Source: Syntrophobacterales bacterium
Lineage (GTDB): Bacteria; Desulfobacterota; Syntrophobacteria; BM002
Assembly: GCA_030613915.1 (NCBI GenBank)
Contig: JAUWKY010000128.1
Location: 1-6,827 of the forward strand
Direction of reading: 5' to 3'
Length of the DNA stretch: 6,827 nucleotides
Positions 1 through 4,205 of the stretch are shown one piece after another. Below the pieces are notes generated by a model. It ran no database searches. It was not told where the DNA came from and worked only from the letters and a program-made list of their open reading frames with translations. The stretch's first letter is position 1. Every line of letters begins with the position of its first letter. Position numbers and translations under genes: made by a program.

Positions 1-36
1 GCAATCCGAAATCCGAAATCCGCAATCCGAAATTCT
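1..36. repeat. Heptamer repeat array A (NAATCCG type), cut by window edge
   Basis: Five consecutive 7-nt units lie in perfect register from base 2: CAATCCG, AAATCCG, AAATCCG, CAATCCG and a decayed AAATTCT. The array starts at the window edge, so its full length is unknown. It lies 19 bp beyond the stop codon of the RNB exoribonuclease, in its 3' flank. On the gene-sense strand each of the four intact units carries a GG, spaced by 5 nt. The units match those of the array at 2075-2137. Seven-nucleotide units are far too short for CRISPR repeats, and there are no spacers. The function is unknown. Confidence 0.85.
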
Positions 37-55
37 GTCCTCTGCCAAGCTGGAA

Positions 56-2065
56 TCACACCATTCTGAGCTTCAATACTTCCTCCCTGGCATTCACACG
101 TACTACCTCCACTCGAAAATGATCTCCGGGGTTTAGGCCCCTTCCCTCCTCCAGAGGCATCCTGGCTTCCAACAGACACTCTGGTATTAACAAATTGTAG
201 GTTCTCCTGCCCTGGCTTAAGACCAGAGCGTCCAAGAACTTGATCTGCTCTTTTTCCAAATATTTAAGAATCCAATATCTTGTCCATTCCCTTTTCATTT
301 GCAAAGCTTGACTCTGACCAATGGTTATCCTGGCAACAATTGGCTCCAGGGCTTCCAGCGTATAGACGGGAAGTTTTTCCTGCACCATACTCTTGAGCTG
401 CCGTAAAACCACCAAATCCATATAACGGCGGATGGGAGACGTCCAATTGGTATATGCGGTTAGGCCCAGGCCGTTGTGTGGTTTAGGTTTAACGCCCAGT
501 TCGGCTCGGCTCAGATAACGGCGCTGCAAATAATTGAGATAGAGATCGTCAGTGCCTTCACCTACGAGATTCTCTTGGGGTTTCTCTTGGCTGCGATAGA
601 TAGCTGGAACATTATTGGCGGCCAGCGCTTTAGCAGCTAAACCGTTGGCCAGGATCATGAGCTCGGAGACTATCAGCTGTGCAGGAGTCTCACGATCCAG
701 CTTGCCAATATTAATATCGTTATTGCTGTTCACCCAGATACGGAGTTCGGGCAGTGGTAAGAAAAGCGCTCCTTGTTTAATCCTCTGTCGCCGGAGTCGG
801 GTGCAAAGACGGTAAAGTTTACCAAGATCCTCTTCAGTTGCCACCAACTCGTTGGCTTCTGAGTAGGTGAGTTGTCGCTGGACTCGTATCCGGCTTGGAA
901 CAAACCGATAATCTTGCAACTGATCCTCACTGTCAAAGCGAACCAGCAAACTCAAAGCCAACCGTTCCTCCCCTTGTTTGAGGCTACAGGCATCTTCGGA
1001 AATCATTGTAGGCAGCATGGGGATTCTGGTGTCTGGTAAATAATGGGAGGTAACCCGTTCCAGAGCCTCGTTGTCCAAGGGACTATCAGGAAAAACTACC
1101 GCTGCCGCATCAGCAATGTGGATTCCCACCTCAGTGCCATTTTCCACTGCACGCAGGCTGAGCCCGTCGTCGTAATCTCTCGTCGCAGCTCCGTCGATGG
1201 TCATAACGGAGATTGAGGTCAGATCCTCACGTGAGCCTCCCTCATCCCTCTTACTCATACCCCCCAGATCTCCGGCAACCTGAGCAGCAGCGTCGAGAAT
1301 GCCAGATGAAAATTCTTGTTGGATACCAAAGCGATGGAGGTAAAGGTTTTCATCCACCCTCCAGACACCCAACTTGACCAGTAGTTCGAATACTCCCTGC
1401 GGCACGGGAACGTGAGCCATGGTAAGGATTTTTTTGATTTGCTGGTAATTGGGCGCCTCGTTACCCAGGAGACAGAAATCTTGGAGCATTTGTACATAGT
1501 GTTCCCGATTCTCGAGTTCTACGGCTGGTTCACCCTTCCACACTGCTGCGAGCCAAGCACTCCCCTCTGCCAACTCTTTTTCCCTCTGGGCTTGTCGTTC
1601 ATACTGAATTCTTATCTGTTCGAGCCTTTCTGGGCTGTTGGCGTAAAAAAGCCCCCCCTTGTACTTAAAGTGGAGGTCATCTGTGAGGAGAGCCCTGAAC
1701 ACAGCCGAGATATGATCTGCAGTAATCTCTTCATTGAAACAGATTTCTGCCAGGTGTTGGCTATCGAATCCTCCTTCTTCCTCGTGTAGCAAATCCCACA
1801 ACTCTTCCACGAAGACGCGGTTCATGAGATTCTGGCGCCTCGCTGCGGCCTCCTGGAGGGCAGCCACCAACTGAGTCCTGCTTTGTTCGACATCAAGGAG
1901 TTCATCATCTTTATGAAGAATTCGCTTCAGAGAAACATTGGCCTCGCGATCTTGTTCAGTCAGCACCAGCACCCGGCTGTTCTTCACCTCCAGACATACC
2001 GCACACAGGAGCTTTTTGCTCTCAAAAAACTCGACTTTCGCTCCTGGCTTGATCTCTGTTTCCAT
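56..2065 (-). CDS. RNase II/R-family (RNB domain) 3'-5' exoribonuclease, short form
   Basis: This is a probable cytoplasmic, Mg-dependent 3'-5' exoribonuclease that degrades single-stranded RNA to nucleoside 5'-monophosphates. Numbering is from the ATG at 2065 (669 aa). Residues ~1-50 look like a small SH3-like beta barrel, and ~76-146 like a winged-helix segment. The RNB catalytic domain spans about 280-560. It has the TID..RDYDD motif with four Asp (D291, D297, D299, D300) matching the metal-binding Asp of E. coli RNase II, the HIAD motif at 316-319, a YLPDTRIPMLP segment from Y342, and TSPIRRY at 542-548 carrying the conserved Arg. The last ~50 residues look like an S1-type RNA-binding barrel. 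At 669 aa it is shorter than RNase R (~800 aa), and I see no clear pair of cold-shock domains; this resembles the cyanobacterial/plastid RNB type. An in-frame TTG at 2077 would add four residues, but it lies inside a repeat array; the ATG has GAAGGA just upstream. The gene begins 79 bp after the amidase stop and may be co-transcribed with it. The exact substrate, and whether to name it rnr or rnb, cannot be decided. Confidence 0.93.
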   Translation of the reverse strand: METEIKPGAKVEFFESKKLLCAVCLEVKNSRVLVLTEQDREANVSLKRILHKDDELLDVEQSRTQLVAALQEAAARRQNLMNRVFVEELWDLLHEEEGGFDSQHLAEICFNEEITADHISAVFRALLTDDLHFKYKGGLFYANSPERLEQIRIQYERQAQREKELAEGSAWLAAVWKGEPAVELENREHYVQMLQDFCLLGNEAPNYQQIKKILTMAHVPVPQGVFELLVKLGVWRVDENLYLHRFGIQQEFSSGILDAAAQVAGDLGGMSKRDEGGSREDLTSISVMTIDGAATRDYDDGLSLRAVENGTEVGIHIADAAAVVFPDSPLDNEALERVTSHYLPDTRIPMLPTMISEDACSLKQGEERLALSLLVRFDSEDQLQDYRFVPSRIRVQRQLTYSEANELVATEEDLGKLYRLCTRLRRQRIKQGALFLPLPELRIWVNSNNDINIGKLDRETPAQLIVSELMILANGLAAKALAANNVPAIYRSQEKPQENLVGEGTDDLYLNYLQRRYLSRAELGVKPKPHNGLGLTAYTNWTSPIRRYMDLVVLRQLKSMVQEKLPVYTLEALEPIVARITIGQSQALQMKREWTRYWILKYLEKEQIKFLDALVLSQGRRTYNLLIPECLLEARMPLEEGRGLNPGDHFRVEVVRVNAREEVLKLRMV

Positions 2066-2069
2066 ACTG

Positions 2070-2075
2070 TCCTTC
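2070..2075 (-). promoter_or_regulatory. Ribosome binding site deciding the RNB gene start
   Basis: GAAGGA on the minus strand lies 4 nt before the ATG at 2065. The spacing is a little short but workable. The alternative in-frame TTG at 2077 is preceded only by heptamer repeats and has no purine-rich Shine-Dalgarno sequence, so the ATG is preferred. Confidence 0.6.
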
Positions 2076-2137
2076 AATCGTTAATCGTCAATCCTCAATC
2101 CCAAATCCTCAATCGTCAATCCGAAATCCGAAATCTC
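2075..2137. repeat. Heptamer repeat array B (nine units) filling the amidase-RNB gap
   Basis: Nine consecutive 7-nt units run in unbroken register: CAATCGT, TAATCGT, CAATCCT, CAATCCC, AAATCCT, CAATCGT, CAATCCG, AAATCCG, AAATCTC. AATC at positions 2-5 of the unit is invariant; nearly all variation is at positions 1, 6 and 7. The array occupies most of the 79-bp gap, starts 7 bp after the amidase stop codon and ends at the RNB Shine-Dalgarno. If the two genes are co-transcribed, it forms their intercistronic leader. It contains a TAA and its unit length is not a multiple of three, so it is not coding. No terminator hairpin is visible in the gap. The function is unknown. Confidence 0.9.
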
Positions 2138-2144
2138 CTCTGCA

Positions 2145-3851
2145 TCATCCTTGTCCAGGAATCCTTTCCATCTGTTTAATGTAGGACCGAATTCCCGCTA
2201 TAATTCCGTCGGCAACTGCGTCCTGGTAGGCACCACTTGCCAATCTCTTCTCCTCCCGTTTGTTGGTGACAAACGAAGTCTCCACCATGATCGAGGGCAT
2301 CTGCGCTCCAATTAACACATAGAAAGGTGCCTGCTTCACACCGAGATCTTTGATTCTACTGTAGTTTTTCGGCAAACGCTTAAGCAGCCCATGCTGAACT
2401 GCGTCGGCCAGGCGGCTGGACTCATTAATCTTGGAATTCAGCATCAAATCGTTGAGAATCTTCTCCAAGTCACTGATCCGTTTGGCGGAAACGGCATTTT
2501 CAAAGGCCGCCAGTCGCGCTGCCTCGGCATCGGTGGCCACGTTGAGAATGTAGGTGGACATACCATAGACACGCCTATTCTTATGGGCATTGGTATGGAT
2601 GGAAACAAAAAGATCCGCTTTCTGGGTGTTGGCAAGAGCAGTGCGTTCCTCCAGCGGTAGAAATGTGTCCGATTTGCGAGTGAGAATAGCCTCCAGCTTC
2701 AGTTCTTCTCTCAGTTTCTTTTGCAGTTTCTTGGCAATAGCCAGGGTAACAGCTTTCTCACGCACTCCGCTCGGACCTACCGCTCCCGGGTCTTTGCCCC
2801 CATGGCCAGGATCGATAACAACCTTTTTTACTCCCAATCCCAGCTGTTGGGCCAAGGTAATGCTAGGAACCTTTCCCTTACCAGGTAACAGTACTCGTTT
2901 TCTGCTCTCCCCCGTAACGTCGATCACAATGCGGAAGGGATCACTCAAGGAAAAAATCTTGTGGTCTTCTATTGTCTCGATATCCAATACCACCCGCACC
3001 ACCGTGGGTTTGTACTGGGCAGCTCGTACCTTGCGCAACAGGCCATCCCCTATGGGAATAGCTCCTACAAAAGTTGGATCCAGTGCTGAGTTCCGAAGGT
3101 CGATATAAAGCCTAGGTGGTTTTCCTATTGCAGGATCGGGCTTGAGCAAGTGGCTGCTGTAATCGATCTGGCCATTCACATCAATCACAATCCTGGTATA
3201 GTCTTGCGCAGACCAGTGGCGAATATCGGTCACCCTCGACAGAGAAGTCGAGGCCACAGGCGGTACCTTTGGCAGGCGTGGCAACTCTTGCTTCGACCTT
3301 CTTTTGCCCGTCTTGCTCTCAAGTTGCGCGAGCCGCTTTTGCGCCCGCGGCTTCATATCGCCATGAGGAAAATCCATCACCACCTTGAAGTATTCCACAT
3401 AAGCCCGCTCCAGATCCTTCTTGTACCTGCGGTAGATCTCCCCTAGTTGATATTGGGCGTCATCAGCAAATCTGCTCTTCGGAAATCTTTTGACAACCTG
3501 CCTGAACCTATTGATAGCTTCACTCAAATCGCTCGACAGCCGAGAGTAGCCATAGAGACCCTTGTAGAGTTTCGCTGTAGCATAAAGAGCCTCATCTGCT
3601 TGGCGGCCTTTGGGGTATTTGCGGTAGTAGCTCTCATAACCCTGAATGCATCTCTTCCACTGATCCCGGTATCTAATGCGTTTCTTGGATTTGTAGAGTC
3701 TCCGACTACAGTCTTTTGCCCCCTTCAACCTATCCTGACGTGCTGCTGAAACGGGAGCAACAGCAACAGCCATCCACACCAGCAAAATAAGGAGGGAAAT
3801 CAGCCAGCTGAATCGCGGCGGCTCGTTTATGATAGAACGAAAAAAACGCAT
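2145..3851 (-). CDS. Secreted N-acetylmuramoyl-L-alanine amidase (TPR + AMIN + Amidase_3, AmiC type)
   Basis: This is a zinc amidase that cleaves the bond between N-acetylmuramic acid and L-alanine in peptidoglycan, most likely at the septum during daughter-cell separation. The 568-aa protein starts with a signal peptide: basic N-region, hydrophobic 16-34, probable cleavage after VSA (A36) or A37. There is no lipobox Cys, so a soluble periplasmic product is expected. Residues ~70-178 contain TPR-like helical pairs with the spacing seen in YbgF-type proteins. Residues ~203-315 are an AMIN domain, which in AmiC binds peptidoglycan and targets the septum. The Amidase_3 domain covers ~342-560: zinc ligands H350 (DPGHGG), E365 (REKAVTLA) and H419 (SIHTNA), and catalytic E524 (VETSF). 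All are intact. The insert between H419 and E524 (about 445-490) is helical and Leu/Lys-rich, and sits where AmiB/AmiC enzymes carry a self-inhibitory helix; activation by an EnvC/NlpD-like partner is inferred. The ATG has no clear Shine-Dalgarno, but downstream starts would remove the signal peptide. The lysine- and arginine-rich linker at ~180-200 is probably flexible. Confidence 0.95.
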   Translation of the reverse strand: MRFFRSIINEPPRFSWLISLLILLVWMAVAVAPVSAARQDRLKGAKDCSRRLYKSKKRIRYRDQWKRCIQGYESYYRKYPKGRQADEALYATAKLYKGLYGYSRLSSDLSEAINRFRQVVKRFPKSRFADDAQYQLGEIYRRYKKDLERAYVEYFKVVMDFPHGDMKPRAQKRLAQLESKTGKRRSKQELPRLPKVPPVASTSLSRVTDIRHWSAQDYTRIVIDVNGQIDYSSHLLKPDPAIGKPPRLYIDLRNSALDPTFVGAIPIGDGLLRKVRAAQYKPTVVRVVLDIETIEDHKIFSLSDPFRIVIDVTGESRKRVLLPGKGKVPSITLAQQLGLGVKKVVIDPGHGGKDPGAVGPSGVREKAVTLAIAKKLQKKLREELKLEAILTRKSDTFLPLEERTALANTQKADLFVSIHTNAHKNRRVYGMSTYILNVATDAEAARLAAFENAVSAKRISDLEKILNDLMLNSKINESSRLADAVQHGLLKRLPKNYSRIKDLGVKQAPFYVLIGAQMPSIMVETSFVTNKREEKRLASGAYQDAVADGIIAGIRSYIKQMERIPGQG

Positions 3852-3895
3852 AAGCAGATCACAAAATTTATTAAAGTATAATATTAACTAATACA

Positions 3896-3924
3896 TATAA
3901 ATATCAGATATAACAATAAGTCAA
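3896..3924 (-). promoter_or_regulatory. Candidate promoter for the amidase gene
   Basis: On the minus strand TTGACT (3919-3924, five of six bases of the sigma-70 -35 consensus) is followed after 17 nt by TTTATA (3896-3901), a poor -10 match. A better -10-like hexamer, TATACT, lies at 3875-3880 but has no good -35 at the right distance. The surrounding 70 bp are much richer in A and T than the rest of the window, as expected for a promoter, but such DNA also gives chance matches. The region directly precedes the amidase ATG at 3851. Confidence 0.4.
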
Positions 3925-3932
3925 GAACCAAG

Positions 3933-3976
3933 ATTCAAAGGACCCTGCCTTGGGATGCCCCCTGAGGGACTTGAAT
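3933..3976. repeat. Imperfect inverted repeat with nested stems
   Basis: ATTCAA (3933-3938) is the exact complement of TTGAAT (3971-3976). Inside, CCCT (3943-3946) pairs with AGGG (3965-3968), and GGG/CCC at 3952-3954 and 3958-3960 could close the tip around a 3-nt loop. The stems are separated by small unpaired bulges. On the minus strand it would follow mutS and be followed by a mildly T-rich stretch, so a weak terminator is possible but not shown. Confidence 0.45.
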
Positions 3977-3989
3977 GCTCATTCCCCTC

Positions 3990-4024
3990 TTGCGGTAGTC
4001 TGCTGGAATGGTGGAGCACCGCAA
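3990..4024. repeat. Inverted repeat TTGCGGT/ACCGCAA
   Basis: A perfect 7-nt inverted pair, TTGCGGT at 3990-3996 and ACCGCAA at 4018-4024, encloses a second possible short stem TGCT/AGCA (4001-4004 with 4015-4018, using one shared base). Neither strand has a T-tract straight after the stem, so it does not look like an intrinsic terminator. It may be an operator, a structured RNA element or a small repeat remnant; the sequence alone does not decide. Confidence 0.5.
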
Positions 4025-4053
4025 AATATCAAATTCCAAGCACTAAGTCTCAG

Positions 4054-4121
4054 GGTTTCAGGTGTCGGGTGTCAGGGAAGAAAAACAAAAAACTGAAACC
4101 TGAACACTGAAACCTGAAACC
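4054..4121. repeat. Facing heptamer arrays C (TGAAACC type) forming a hairpin
   Basis: Three units on one side (GGTTTCA, GGTGTCG, GGTGTCA at 4054-4074) face four units on the other (TGAAACC, TGAACAC, TGAAACC, TGAAACC at 4094-4121). The first set, read on the minus strand, is TGACACC, CGACACC, TGAAACC, so both sides belong to one repeat family in opposite orientations. GGTTTCAGGT (4054-4063) and ACCTGAAACC (4112-4121) are perfect 10-bp inverted arms; the inner units pair with mismatches. The centre (4078-4092) is A-rich on the plus strand and T-rich on the minus strand. It lies 85 bp beyond the mutS stop codon. Confidence 0.8.
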
Positions 4122-4205
4122 TCCATAAAAACTCGCAATCTTTACCGGCAAAGCCATTGAATTCTGACCTGGTCTTAAGGACCACGTTTTCGATGTTGAA
4201 TAAGC

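Larger units (their letters stand above)
3852..4205. other. 354-bp intergenic region between mutS and the amidase
   Basis: No convincing gene is present. Reading from the amidase start towards mutS, the region holds a strongly AT-rich stretch (3852-3920) with a promoter-like pair; two imperfect inverted repeats (3933-3976 and 3990-4024); a degenerate stretch with weak 7-nt rhythm (about 4028-4053); facing heptamer arrays (4054-4121) around an A-rich centre; and a small perfect hairpin TGGTC/GACCA at 4170-4184 near the mutS stop codon. None of the hairpins has a good T-tract downstream on the minus strand, so a mutS terminator cannot be assigned with certainty. Confidence 0.7.

Noticed and set aside
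1412..1789. Plus-strand open frame (125 codons) opposite the RNB gene, hydrophobic in part
   Set aside because: The hydrophobic look follows from the antisense of a charged coding region; no recognisable family or ribosome binding site supports it.
2075..2137. Possible CRISPR array
   Set aside because: Units are 7 nt and directly adjacent, with no spacers and no cas genes nearby.
2590..3108. Plus-strand open frame (172 codons) opposite the amidase
   Set aside because: It lies opposite the AMIN and catalytic region of a clearly real gene, has low-complexity Ser/Phe-rich translation and no supporting start signal.
3840..3846. Run of seven T just after the amidase start codon as a phase-variation switch
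   Set aside because: Seven bases encoding Phe-Phe in a signal peptide N-region is within ordinary expectation, and nothing else suggests switching.
4170..4184. Perfect hairpin TGGTC-TTAAG-GACCA as a mutS terminator
   Set aside because: The stem is only 5 bp and on the mutS strand it is preceded by A residues and not followed by a T-tract. It could terminate plus-strand transcription weakly, but no plus-strand gene exists.
3852..4205. Transposon remnant, tRNA or diversity-generating repeat in the large gap
   Set aside because: No transposase fragment, no tRNA cloverleaf, no terminal repeats with target duplication, and no reverse transcriptase or template repeat could be seen.
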